Below the pieces are notes generated by a model that ran no database searches, had not been told where the DNA came from, and saw nothing but the letters and a program-made list of their open reading frames with translations. This document shows, piece after piece, positions 34,019-42,124 of a stretch of 64,000 bases of DNA; positions within the stretch are counted from its first letter, which is position 1; the number at the start of each line of letters is the position of its first letter. Made by a program: the position numbers and the translations under genes. Source of the DNA: an uncultured Psychrobacter sp. (GTDB taxonomy: Bacteria > Pseudomonadota > Gammaproteobacteria > Pseudomonadales > Moraxellaceae). The DNA is taken from assembly GCA_947489525.1 (NCBI GenBank), contig CANLDW010000001.1, positions 1-64,000 on the forward strand, in the 5' to 3' direction.

Positions 34019-34515
34019 ATACTGAGTCGATTAAATACTGATTTATTTAAATACTGTGCTGTTTAAACATCTAGTTAGAACTCAAGCCAATCCTTTCGAT
34101 ATATAAAACATTGCCAATAATATATCAAATACATTCATGTTCTCAGTATTTGCTTTTATATAATATTGGCATTGATATTTTTTATTACCACTCTGTAGAA
34201 TAGCACTTACTACATAAGTAATGCTGCTGTAGATTATTAATTTTGTGCTACTTTTCTTACGCCTTTGCACACGGACTGACAACCAATCATCTCTTCGTAC
34301 CACGCTTATTACTCCTACCACTCTTGTTATTCTCATTATATAATGTTTGTCGTATAACAAATAGACTCATTCCTATATCGAGTTAGTTATAATTCTCAAT
34401 TAGCATCTTATTCCTAGTTACTAACGTTACGTAGCTAATCAGTCCTCTGTGGTACACTAAACTCATAATTTTGTATATTATTCATTTTATGAAAAAGTTT
34501 TAGGGAGCAGACACT
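34019..34515. other. intergenic region between bfd and bacterioferritin, no gene seen
   Basis: 497 bp. Just after bfd there are three spaced copies of TTAAATACTG between TGTTTAAA and TTTAAACA. The rest is AT-rich. A stretch near 34385-34410 (GTTATAATTCTCAATTAGC) weakly resembles a Fur site and may control bacterioferritin. A 92-codon minus-strand frame is present but has no family signature or good start context. Confidence 0.35.
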
Positions 34516-35016
34516 ATGATTGGCAGCCAAAAAGTTATTGATTATTTAAACTTCTTATTGGGCGGTGAGCTTGCTGCTCGTGACCAATACTTTATTCACT
34601 CCGAGATGTACGCAGAGTGGCACTACGGTAAGCTCTACGATCGCATTCATCATGAAATGGAAGATGAGACCTTACACGCGCAGTCCATTATCCGCCGTAT
34701 TTTGATGCTAAGTGGTACGCCAAAGATGACGGTTGATGAGATCCATATCGGTAGTACGGTACCTGAGATGCTACAATTCGATCTGGATCTTGAATACCAA
34801 GTACAGCAGCATCTAAAAGAGGGCATTGCGTTATGTGAAGCTGAGCATGATTATGTCACGCGTGAAATGCTAGTGTATCAGCTCAAAGACACCGAAGAGG
34901 ATCACGCGCATTGGCTTGAGCAGCAGCTGCGTCTTATCGATATGGTCGGTCTGCCCAATTATCTGCAAAGTCAAATCGCTGAAGTCGCGCCTGATATCGT
35001 TGATGGTGCAAACTAA
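34516..35016 (+). CDS. bfr: bacterioferritin, ferroxidase-competent subunit without the heme methionine
   Basis: 166 residues, a four-helix bundle ferritin of the Bfr family. Aligning by eye to E. coli Bfr, the di-iron ligands are kept: Glu18 ([11 protein letters not shown]), Glu51 and His54 (EDETLHAQ), Glu94 (LDLEYQV), Glu127 and His130 (EEDHAHWLE). The heme-ligating Met52 is replaced by Thr. So this subunit should oxidise iron but not bind heme symmetrically with itself. The RBS AGGGAGCA is good. A second bacterioferritin gene follows 44 bp downstream with the opposite pattern. Confidence 0.9.
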   Translation: MIGSQKVIDYLNFLLGGELAARDQYFIHSEMYAEWHYGKLYDRIHHEMEDETLHAQSIIRRILMLSGTPKMTVDEIHIGSTVPEMLQFDLDLEYQVQQHLKEGIALCEAEHDYVTREMLVYQLKDTEEDHAHWLEQQLRLIDMVGLPNYLQSQIAEVAPDIVDGAN

Positions 35017-35060
35017 TACTGCTATAGCATTGATGTTATAAAGAGATGGGGAGAGAGGAT

Positions 35061-35543
35061 ATGAGAGGCGATAAAGAAGTGATTCGCGCGTTAAATAAAG
35101 TGCTTGGACAGTCGCTCATTGCGATTAATCAATATTTTTTGCATGCGCGCATTGCACGGCACTGGGGACTTGAGGTGCTAAACGAGAAGCAGTATAAGCA
35201 GTCGATTTATGAGATGCGATGGTCGGATGATCTCATTGCACGTATTTTACTCTTGGGTGGTCTGCCAAATTTGCAAGATTACGGCAAGATGTTTATTGGT
35301 GAAGATGTCCCTGAGATGATCGACTGTAACCTACGTTTAGAACGGCAAAAGTTCGATATCTTAACCGACGCCATCACCTTATGCGAGCAGCACAAAGATT
35401 ACGTCTCACGCAAGCTTTTAGTCGAGCTCAAAGACGGTAATGAAGAGTATGATGATTGGTTAGAGACGCAGCAAGATCTGATTCGTGATGTTGGCGTACA
35501 CAACTATATTCAGTCACAAATGTATGATGATGATACGCCCTAG
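35061..35543 (+). CDS. bfr: bacterioferritin, heme-binding subunit with degenerate ferroxidase site
   Basis: 160 residues from ATG 35061, chosen because GGGAGAGAGGA precedes it and the N-terminus MRGDKEVIRALNK matches MKGDTKVINYLNK of E. coli Bfr; ATG 35046 would add five residues. The heme ligand Met52 is kept (YEMRWSDD), but ferroxidase ligands are lost: Glu18 to Ser (GQSLIAINQYF), His54 to Trp, Glu127 to Asn and His130 to Tyr. This complements the preceding gene, implying a mixed 24-mer, as described for BfrA/BfrB of Neisseria. It probably forms an operon with it. Confidence 0.9.
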   Translation: MRGDKEVIRALNKVLGQSLIAINQYFLHARIARHWGLEVLNEKQYKQSIYEMRWSDDLIARILLLGGLPNLQDYGKMFIGEDVPEMIDCNLRLERQKFDILTDAITLCEQHKDYVSRKLLVELKDGNEEYDDWLETQQDLIRDVGVHNYIQSQMYDDDTP

Positions 35544-35606
35544 AATGTATTAAAAATAGAGTGGTACTATTTAGCTATAAGTAGGCTATAAGTTGGGTAT
35601 GAGCTA

Positions 35607-35656
35607 GTTAAAAGCTGGTATGAACGTATAACGCTCATGCCAGCTTTTAACTTTTT
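35607..35656. terminator. bidirectional terminator after the bacterioferritin pair
   Basis: GTTAAAAGCTGG ... CCAGCTTTTAAC long stem followed by CTTTTTAG. It lies between convergent genes. Confidence 0.85.
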
Positions 35657-35683
35657 AGTTGTAGCAACGAAGATTATCGCCTT

Positions 35684-37060
35684 TCAATAAAGACCTTGAC
35701 CATCCTCTTTTTTGAGACGTAAAAATTGTAAGCCGGAGAGGATGGTCAAAATACCTAGTATCCAGTACGTCGTCTGAAAGGCCATCAGCATATCAAGATC
35801 CATACGCTCACGCAGCACGTTCAATACCGCCGCGCCCAAAGCAATACCAAAACCAATCGCTAGCTGCTGATTGACTGCCATTAGGCTGTTACCGCTACTG
35901 GTCTGTACGCCCTCTAGATCCCCAATGGTTAGCGTGTTCATCGCACTAAACTGCATGGAGTTGCAAGCGCCCATAATGATCAAGACAGGGATGTACCACA
36001 CCCAATAGGAGGGATCGTTGAACTGCGCGAGCAGGATAATCAGTATACCCATGAATAAGGTATTGTAGACCAAAACCGTACGGTAGCTGTAACGCTGAAT
36101 GATTTTGCTGACCCAAGGTTTAATACCGATGGCGCCAATAGCAATGGGCGCAAGCAGCCAGCCGGCTTGTGACGGTGAGTATTCGAACACGACTTGGAGC
36201 AATAAGGGCAGTAAAAAGGGTACAGCACTGATACCTAAACGCGTGAGCAAATTGCCAACGATACCGATGCGAAAGGTACGCACGTCAAATAAGCTTAATG
36301 GAAACAAAGGTGCCGCGCGGCGCTTAGCGTGCCAAACATAGATGGCAATGAGTATTGAAGCCACAACAGCGAGTAATAAGCCATAGAAACTGCGACCCGA
36401 TTGTGACCCAAACTCAACGGCTAAAGTGAAGCCACAAGCCGCAGCAGCAAACAAAACAAACCCTGACCAATCAAGCTTTTGAGTATCTTCGAATAGATCG
36501 GGTACAAGCTTCTTACCCATTACAAAACCGAGCAGACCCATAGGAATATTGATCAAAAATATCCAGTGCCAACTAAAATACTGCACGATATAACCACCCA
36601 AAACCGGACCTACTAAAGGTGCAATAAGCGCGGGTATTACCGCAAAGTTCATGACCGTAAGCAACTTATTACGCGGGTAGGACTTAACCAGTATCAACCG
36701 CGCAACTGGGGTCATCATTGCTCCGCCAATCCCCTGTACGACACGCGAGCCTATTAAGATATCGAGGTTTGGGGAAGCGGCGCACATAAGAGAACCTACC
36801 GAAAACACGATAATGGCGGATAAAAACACCTTGCGCGTGCCATACTTATCGGCCAAAAAACCACTGATCGGAATAAATATCGCTAGAGTCAGCGCGTAGC
36901 TGATGACCGCCCACTGCATCTTCAGCGGCGACTCACCCAATGCTGTGGCCATTTGCGGTAGCGAGGTATTCAAAATCGTAGCGTCTAATATCTGCATAAA
37001 GAGTGCGACTGCGAGCACATAGGGCAGAAATTTTTCTTGAGTAGGAGTGAGGGTTACCAT
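35684..37060 (-). CDS. DHA2-type MFS drug:H+ antiporter
   Basis: 458 residues from ATG 37060 (MVTLTPTQEKFLPYVLAVALF). The frame runs open further upstream from a weak start, but that part (MHIFKYKCNV...) lacks the transporter pattern. There are about 14 membrane segments, with motif C-like and DHA2 features LDATILNTSLPQMATALG, the GFLADKYGTRKVF loop and GSRVVQGIGGAMMTPVARLIL. It is similar to MdtD/EmrB-type multidrug exporters. No membrane fusion partner gene adjoins it. It is a single gene, convergent with the bacterioferritin pair. Confidence 0.88.
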   Translation of the reverse strand: MVTLTPTQEKFLPYVLAVALFMQILDATILNTSLPQMATALGESPLKMQWAVISYALTLAIFIPISGFLADKYGTRKVFLSAIIVFSVGSLMCAASPNLDILIGSRVVQGIGGAMMTPVARLILVKSYPRNKLLTVMNFAVIPALIAPLVGPVLGGYIVQYFSWHWIFLINIPMGLLGFVMGKKLVPDLFEDTQKLDWSGFVLFAAAACGFTLAVEFGSQSGRSFYGLLLAVVASILIAIYVWHAKRRAAPLFPLSLFDVRTFRIGIVGNLLTRLGISAVPFLLPLLLQVVFEYSPSQAGWLLAPIAIGAIGIKPWVSKIIQRYSYRTVLVYNTLFMGILIILLAQFNDPSYWVWYIPVLIIMGACNSMQFSAMNTLTIGDLEGVQTSSGNSLMAVNQQLAIGFGIALGAAVLNVLRERMDLDMLMAFQTTYWILGILTILSGLQFLRLKKEDGQGLY

Positions 37061-37284
37061 ACGAGCATCATTATGTCTCAGTGTATTATTATAACTATAG
37101 AGGTATAGAGGCAGGCGTAGTATAAGAACATTACACTTGTATTTAAAGATGTGCAAAGTAACCAGATGCCCATGTCTTGATCACTAAAGCCGTCTAAAGC
37201 AAAAAGCTTATGAAACGCCTCAGCATTAATATCAGCGGTATAAAATCATTAGCATATAATCCTTACGCGGGGTAACTACGTTTA

Positions 37285-37302
37285 TATAACAAACCTGTTA
37301 TA
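37285..37302. promoter_or_regulatory. inverted repeat in the MFS/GST divergent region
   Basis: TATAACA-AACC-TGTTATA, 7-bp arms. It lies between the DHA2 transporter and the YghU-like gene and may be an operator; no regulator gene is adjacent. Confidence 0.3.
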
Positions 37303-37378
37303 GGACGTTTGCTACTCATTATATAGAGTGGTAGTGTTTAAGAACCACTACCCCCTAATAACGAATAATAAAGGATCT

Positions 37379-38221
37379 ATGATGAGTAACTCTGACGATA
37401 GCAAACTAGACAGCACCTATACGCCGCCCAAAGTTTGGACAAACGATACCGAAAATGGGGGCAAGTTTGCTAGCATTAACCGTCCACATTCGGGCGCCCG
37501 CCATGAGCTTGAGCTGCCAGTAGGAGATGCGCCTTTGCAGCTGTACTCCCTTAACACACCAAATGGTATCAAAGTCAATATGATGCTAGAGGAACTGGCT
37601 GAGCGTGGCATTAAAGGAGCGAGCTACAACGCTTATAAGATCGATATTGGTAATGGCGATCAGTTTGGTTCTGGATTTGTCGCTATCAACCCTAATTCAA
37701 AAATTCCAGCGCTCGTTGATCATAGCGCTGATACAGCTGATGGCATGCCTATAGCAATTTTTGAGTCTGGAGCTATCTTAATGTATTTAGCCGAAAAGTT
37801 TGACGCGTTTATGCCAACCGAAGGGCGCAGACGTTACGAGTGCTTGTCATGGATCATGTGGCAGATGGGTAGTGCACCATACTTAGGCGGCGGTTTTGGT
37901 CACTTTTATGCGTATGCCCCTTACCCTATGGAATACCCAATCAACCGCTTTACGATGGAGACCAAACGTCAGCTGGATGTATTAGATAAGCATCTTGCAA
38001 AGCAAAGGTATATAAGCGGCGATACAGATAGTGACTACAATATTGCTGATATGTTGATATGGGCCTGGTATGGGCAACTCGTATTAGGCGATCTATACGA
38101 GGACTCAGCGACGTTTTTACAGGTTGATGATTATCAGCATTTGCAGCGGTGGGCACAAGACATCGCTGTGCGACCCGCAGTCAAACGCGCCGTCAACCTT
38201 GAGCTGATACCAATGAGCTGA
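37379..38221 (+). CDS. yghU: glutathione S-transferase-like disulfide reductase, YghU type
   Basis: 280 residues from the ATG after AAAGGATCT. Strong by-eye similarity to E. coli YghU along the whole length: YTPPKVWTNDTENGGKFASI, RPHSGARHELELPVG, LYSLNTPNGIKVNMMLEEL, NPNSKIPALVDH, FESGAILMYLAEKF, YLGGGFGHFYAYAP, INRFTMETKRQLDVLDK. YghU/YfcG proteins bind two glutathiones and reduce disulfides. The last codons and the stop lie inside a 14-bp tandem repeat that continues downstream. Confidence 0.93.
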   Translation: MMSNSDDSKLDSTYTPPKVWTNDTENGGKFASINRPHSGARHELELPVGDAPLQLYSLNTPNGIKVNMMLEELAERGIKGASYNAYKIDIGNGDQFGSGFVAINPNSKIPALVDHSADTADGMPIAIFESGAILMYLAEKFDAFMPTEGRRRYECLSWIMWQMGSAPYLGGGFGHFYAYAPYPMEYPINRFTMETKRQLDVLDKHLAKQRYISGDTDSDYNIADMLIWAWYGQLVLGDLYEDSATFLQVDDYQHLQRWAQDIAVRPAVKRAVNLELIPMS

Positions 38222-38270
38222 TACCAATGAGCTGATACCAATGAGCTGATACCAATGAGCTGATACCAAT
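38201..38270 (+). repeat. 14-bp tandem repeat across the yghU stop codon
   Basis: Five perfect copies of GAGCTGATACCAAT, then a degenerate continuation and two copies of a 12-13 bp AATACTAACCCA motif. The first copy encodes Glu-Leu-Ile-Pro-Met, and the second supplies Ser and the TGA stop. As the stop is reached within the second unit, loss or gain of later copies leaves the protein unchanged. Confidence 0.95.
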
Positions 38271-38344
38271 GCGCTAATACTAACCCAAAATACTAACCCA
38301 AATAATATCTATTTAGCGTTAAATTTACTATTAGGATTACCATC

Positions 38345-38379
38345 AAAAGGTCAATAGAGGACAAGTCTATTGACCTTTT
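38345..38379 (+). terminator. yghU terminator
   Basis: AAAAGGTCAATAG ... CTATTGACCTTTT, 13-bp arms with a 9-nt loop, located after the tandem repeat. The T-tract is formed by the stem end. Confidence 0.7.
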
Positions 38380-38580
38380 GTATGAGTTAAAGCAAGTTCA
38401 GCATTAAAATTCAACATCAAAATTATATTCATTTACAAAAATATTATGACTTTTAATTACTTTTACACTTTCATAATGTTACATTGGAATAACATAAGGT
38501 AACAATACTAAGCTAAAATAATGTTCGATAAGATAGCTAATCAATTCAATAGCTATGTGTTCTTAAAACGAGTGGTAATT

Positions 38581-39738
38581 ATGAAGAATGTTAAGGCTGA
38601 TACAAGTACCAAGGTAGAGGCGAGCCTGTTGCTAGATGAGCCTTATCATAACTTAATTGGTAACAGACTAACGCTTAAGAGTATCGCGCCTATTGGTCTA
38701 TTGGTAGGACTGCTAATGGTACATACTAATGCGATAGGGGCGACTGAGTTTACTTCGAAAGATTGGCAAGTTGTCTGCGATAATACTCGTACCTGTAGGC
38801 TGGCAGGCTATCAAGCAGAGAACAACAGCGACTTTCCTGTCTCTATTCTACTGACCCGCCGCGCAGGCGCTGAGGCGCCAGTTGAAGGCAAAGTTAAGAT
38901 TGGCGGCGCAAAAGAAAGCTCCGCTAAAGCGCTTATGCAACTCGGCAATCGCCATCGTATTTCTATGTATATTGATGATAAAAGTTTAGGAGAGACACAG
39001 CCTTTTTCGATTGCCGCAGGCGATGCTGAGCTTACCGCAAATCAAGTATCTGCGCTGCTTGATGCGTTAACAAAATCCAGCAAAATTGAGCTAGTACTGC
39101 GCAGCTCTCGTTGGCAATTGTCTGATAGAGGGGCAAGCGCCGTCATGTTAAAAGCGGATGAAGTACAAGGCCGAAGTGGCACGCCAAGTGCGCTCATTAA
39201 CAAAGGTAGCGCAAGTACCAATAGTAGAGTATTACCTCCAAAGCCAGCCCCTACATTACGTTGGGTGGCGCCAAGCTCTAAAGTGACCGCAGATAGCAAT
39301 GAAAACTTTACCATACGGCCCTCGCAGCTGGCCGCGATGGTGAAACGTACCATGCCAGATGCCAGGGGTGTCTGTCCAAACCTATCAGATGATACGTCAT
39401 GGCGTCTCATCCGTGTCAGTGGCACGCAGCTTCTCGCCCAGCATAATTGCTGGACAGGTGCTTATAATACGGGTATGGGCGCGTGGCTCATCAACGACAA
39501 CAAGCCCTACAAACCCACGCTCATTACCACGGATGCCACCAGTTATGATAAAGGTAAGATAAGCGCGGTACAAAAAGGGCGCGGTTTAGGCGACTGTCTC
39601 ACCAAAACCGACTGGATATGGACCGGTTCGAACTTTGAAAAGAGTCATGAGAGTACGACTGGTCTATGCCGCATGATCGAACCTGGCGGAGCGTGGCAAC
39701 TACCGACCTATGTAACTGAGGTCAAAATGGGGAAATGA
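38581..39738 (+). CDS. DUF1176 domain secreted protein
   Basis: 385 residues from ATG 38581; ATG 38521 would add 20. A hydrophobic stretch (SIAPIGLLVGLLMVHTNAIGA, split here as a long n-region plus core) precedes the mature part beginning ATEFTSKDWQVVCDNTRTCRLAGY, the DUF1176 hallmark, with later ILLTRRAGAEAPVEG and DARGVCPNLSD segments and several paired cysteines consistent with periplasmic disulfides. The family is widespread in Acinetobacter and Pseudomonas with no known function. It is a single gene. Confidence 0.8.
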   Translation: MKNVKADTSTKVEASLLLDEPYHNLIGNRLTLKSIAPIGLLVGLLMVHTNAIGATEFTSKDWQVVCDNTRTCRLAGYQAENNSDFPVSILLTRRAGAEAPVEGKVKIGGAKESSAKALMQLGNRHRISMYIDDKSLGETQPFSIAAGDAELTANQVSALLDALTKSSKIELVLRSSRWQLSDRGASAVMLKADEVQGRSGTPSALINKGSASTNSRVLPPKPAPTLRWVAPSSKVTADSNENFTIRPSQLAAMVKRTMPDARGVCPNLSDDTSWRLIRVSGTQLLAQHNCWTGAYNTGMGAWLINDNKPYKPTLITTDATSYDKGKISAVQKGRGLGDCLTKTDWIWTGSNFEKSHESTTGLCRMIEPGGAWQLPTYVTEVKMGK

Positions 39739-40217
39739 ATAAAATAATATTAAAAGGGTAGGGATGGTGCCTAAGCTGTGCTATACTACGTCGCCACGCA
39801 AGCTTCGGCTTACGTGTATTATGAGATTGATAACATCGCCTGCGATTTTGGGCCCGGGATGGCCATGTGTAATTGTTGCCGATGATTTTGTGTACTTAAA
39901 TAGCTTTTATTCTATAAATAAAATAGCGCTATTTTTGACTCATATCTTATCTACTAGCCCCTTAGCTAGATTGGTTGCTACTTGTGTTTATAGACTTTGG
40001 ATTAAGTATTATAAATAGATGGGAGTAAGCAAGGATAAGACACTCGGCACTACCACCAAAATACGTCAGACGTTACACCATGCCTTTAGGTGCTCAGTTT
40101 TATGAGCAAAGCCTTGTAATCGATTATTTTCGATAGCGGCGGCTGTGTGATGAACGGTTATCAGTGGTAGGCATCAAGTTTGCTGAATTTACAGCAGCTT
40201 TACTACCAAGGATACTC
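39739..40217 (+). other. spacer between DUF1176 gene and DEAD helicase, long leader of the helicase
   Basis: 479 bp with no convincing gene. At 39795-39816 a stem CACGcAAGC-TTCG-GCTTaCGTG closes on a C(UUCG)G tetraloop but lacks a T-tract. Short open frames here have no family signature. The right half is probably the long 5' leader of the helicase mRNA, as is common for cold-induced genes. Confidence 0.4.
40165..40208 (+). promoter_or_regulatory. stem-loop abutting the helicase ribosome binding site
   Basis: TGGTAG (40165-40170) pairs with CTACCA (40203-40208), and inside it TGCTG (40181-40185) with CAGCA (40192-40196). The outer stem ends inside the AAGGA Shine-Dalgarno (40208-40212). It could act as a translation switch; this is inference. 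Confidence 0.45.
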
Positions 40218-41900
40218 ATGACTGACATCTTATCTACAATCGCCGCCCAAAACGGCATCATCGAAAGCACCGATACCCCGAACACTACTGCAAATACAGA
40301 TACGCAAGCAGCTAGTACTGACGCTGAAGAAAACAAAATCACCTTTGCTGATCTGAACATTGCTAAGCCTATTCTTACAGCGCTTGATCGCAGTGGTTAC
40401 ACCAATCCAACCCCTATTCAAGAACAAGCGATTCCCTTTGCGCTACAAGGTCGCGACCTTTTATTATCTGCGCAAACGGGTAGTGGCAAAACAGCAGCCT
40501 TTGTGATCCCTGTATTGGATCGCCTCAGCCGAGCTACCAGCTTTGATAAACTCACCAAAGCCCTTATTCTAACGCCGACGCGCGAGCTTGCGCAGCAAGT
40601 CCATGACAGTGTACGCACCTACTCAAAAGATATGCGCGGTCTGTTCTGCGTGCCTTTAGTTGGCGGCGCCCCTTATAACGGTCAGATCACTGCGCTTAGA
40701 AAAGGCGTGCAAGTGATTGTGGCAACCCCTGGTCGTCTGCTTGATCATATTAATGCTGGCCGCGTTGACTTATCAAGTCTTGAAGTCTTAGTACTTGATG
40801 AAGCGGATCGTATGCTGGATATGGGTTTTGCTGATGATATCAACGACATCCTAAAAGCGGCACCAACCGATCGCCAAACTATTATGTGTTCAGCGACTTG
40901 GGATGGTCCTGTCGGCAAAATTGCAGCGAGCTTTACCAAAAATCCTGAGCGTGTGTCTATCAAAGTTGAGTCCGCTCACATCGAAGAAAAAGTCTACTAC
41001 TGTGATGACTTCAATCACAAAAACAAAATATTAGATAAAATCGTTTGTGATCCTGAGATGGAGCAAATCATCATCTTTGCAGCGACTAAGCGCAGCACTG
41101 AGAAGCTTGCTAAACAGCTACAAGAAGACGGTCACAAAGCCAGCTTCTTGCACGGTGATCTGCCGCAAAGCAAGCGTAACCGTATTGTACAAGACCTACG
41201 TAATGGTAAGTGCAAGATCTTAGTGGCGACCGACGTTGCTGCACGTGGTCTTGACGTGCCTGCGATCTCGCATGTTATCAATTACGACTTACCGCGTCAG
41301 ACCGAAGATTACGTGCATCGTATTGGCCGCTGTGGCCGTGCTGGTCGTACTGGTATCGCTATTAGCTTATGTAGCATGGATGATCGTCCACAGCTCGCCG
41401 CTATTAATCGCTACCTCGATCGCAAAATGGACGTAGAAGCTATCGAAGGTATGGAGCCTAAGAAAACTTACGTGCCAAGCGAGAACAAACCCAAAGGGCG
41501 CGGACGTGGTCGCGGTCGCTCAAACGGCGGTGGTAGTGGCCGTGGTCGTTCAGGTAATGGCGGCGGCTATGCTGGTAAATCTAGTGGTGGTGGTCAAGGT
41601 CGTGGCCGCGCAAATGATAGCAACACCTCGCAGCGCGCCAGCAATGACAGCGGTTATCAAGGACAAGGTGCTGGCAAGACGCGCGACTCATCGGGCAAGC
41701 CAAGTGAACGTTCAGGTGGTAAGCCTTACCAAGGCAAGCGCAGTGGTCCTAGTCGCGGTGATGGTACTAGTGCCCCGCGCGGTGATCGCGCAGCAAGTGG
41801 TCGCGGTCGTCCAAGCGGTAGCCAAGGCCGTCCAGCCAATCGTTCAGGTGGCAACGGTCGTCCAAGTGGTAATCGCGGCAACCGCGGTGGTAATGCTTAA
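40218..41900 (+). CDS. rhlE: DEAD-box RNA helicase, RhlE-like with RGG tail
   Basis: 560 residues from ATG 40218, eight bases after AAGGA; an upstream GTG frame is rejected because it overlaps the leader hairpin. The N-terminus is a short Thr/Asp-rich extension. Helicase motifs in order: Q-motif YTNPTPIQEQAIP, AQTGSGKT near residue 83, PTRELAQQ, TPGRLLDH, DEAD near 193, SAT, and HRIGRCGRAGRTG. From about residue 415 to the end it is Gly/Arg/Ser-rich (repeated RGRGRG-like blocks), an RNA-binding tail. Such helicases assist ribosome assembly and mRNA decay in the cold. RhlE versus another DEAD paralogue is not fully certain. Confidence 0.9.
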   Translation: MTDILSTIAAQNGIIESTDTPNTTANTDTQAASTDAEENKITFADLNIAKPILTALDRSGYTNPTPIQEQAIPFALQGRDLLLSAQTGSGKTAAFVIPVLDRLSRATSFDKLTKALILTPTRELAQQVHDSVRTYSKDMRGLFCVPLVGGAPYNGQITALRKGVQVIVATPGRLLDHINAGRVDLSSLEVLVLDEADRMLDMGFADDINDILKAAPTDRQTIMCSATWDGPVGKIAASFTKNPERVSIKVESAHIEEKVYYCDDFNHKNKILDKIVCDPEMEQIIIFAATKRSTEKLAKQLQEDGHKASFLHGDLPQSKRNRIVQDLRNGKCKILVATDVAARGLDVPAISHVINYDLPRQTEDYVHRIGRCGRAGRTGIAISLCSMDDRPQLAAINRYLDRKMDVEAIEGMEPKKTYVPSENKPKGRGRGRGRSNGGGSGRGRSGNGGGYAGKSSGGGQGRGRANDSNTSQRASNDSGYQGQGAGKTRDSSGKPSERSGGKPYQGKRSGPSRGDGTSAPRGDRAASGRGRPSGSQGRPANRSGGNGRPSGNRGNRGGNA

Positions 41901-41926
41901 CTAGCTCGCCCTCATAGTTCGACATA

Positions 41927-41961
41927 GTTCAATAGCGGTTTAATAGATACCGCTATTGAAC
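41927..41961. terminator. inverted repeat after the helicase gene
   Basis: GTTCAATAGCGGT / ACCGCTATTGAAC, perfect 13-bp arms with a 9-nt loop and no T-tract. It may be an mRNA 3' stabiliser rather than a terminator. Confidence 0.5.
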
Positions 41962-41982
41962 CTACTAAGTCAGATAAAAAGT

Positions 41983-42018
41983 CAGATACTGAGCCAAGCG
42001 CTCGTATCTGGCTTTTTT
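41983..42018 (+). terminator. helicase terminator
   Basis: CAGATAC ... GTATCTG stem followed by GCTTTTTT, downstream of the first inverted repeat. Confidence 0.75.
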
Positions 42019-42124
42019 ATGGGCGCAAAAGGTGCATAGAGTTAGTGCTGTCTTGCGCGCTAAGTTCGCCTTGTCTACACTGACACGGCTTGGATCAACC
42101 TATGTCCTCACTTGGAGCTATTAG

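Noticed and set aside
34082..34360. 92-codon minus-strand frame in the bfd-bfr spacer
   Set aside because: Composition is not protein-like, there is no good start context and no recognised motif.
39764..40018. 84-codon frame after the DUF1176 gene
   Set aside because: No family resemblance and poor start context; it overlaps a UUCG hairpin and AT-rich spacer.
41506..41904. 132-codon Val/Ala-rich frame over the helicase C-terminus
   Set aside because: It is the shifted reading of the Gly/Arg/Ser repeat codons of the helicase tail.
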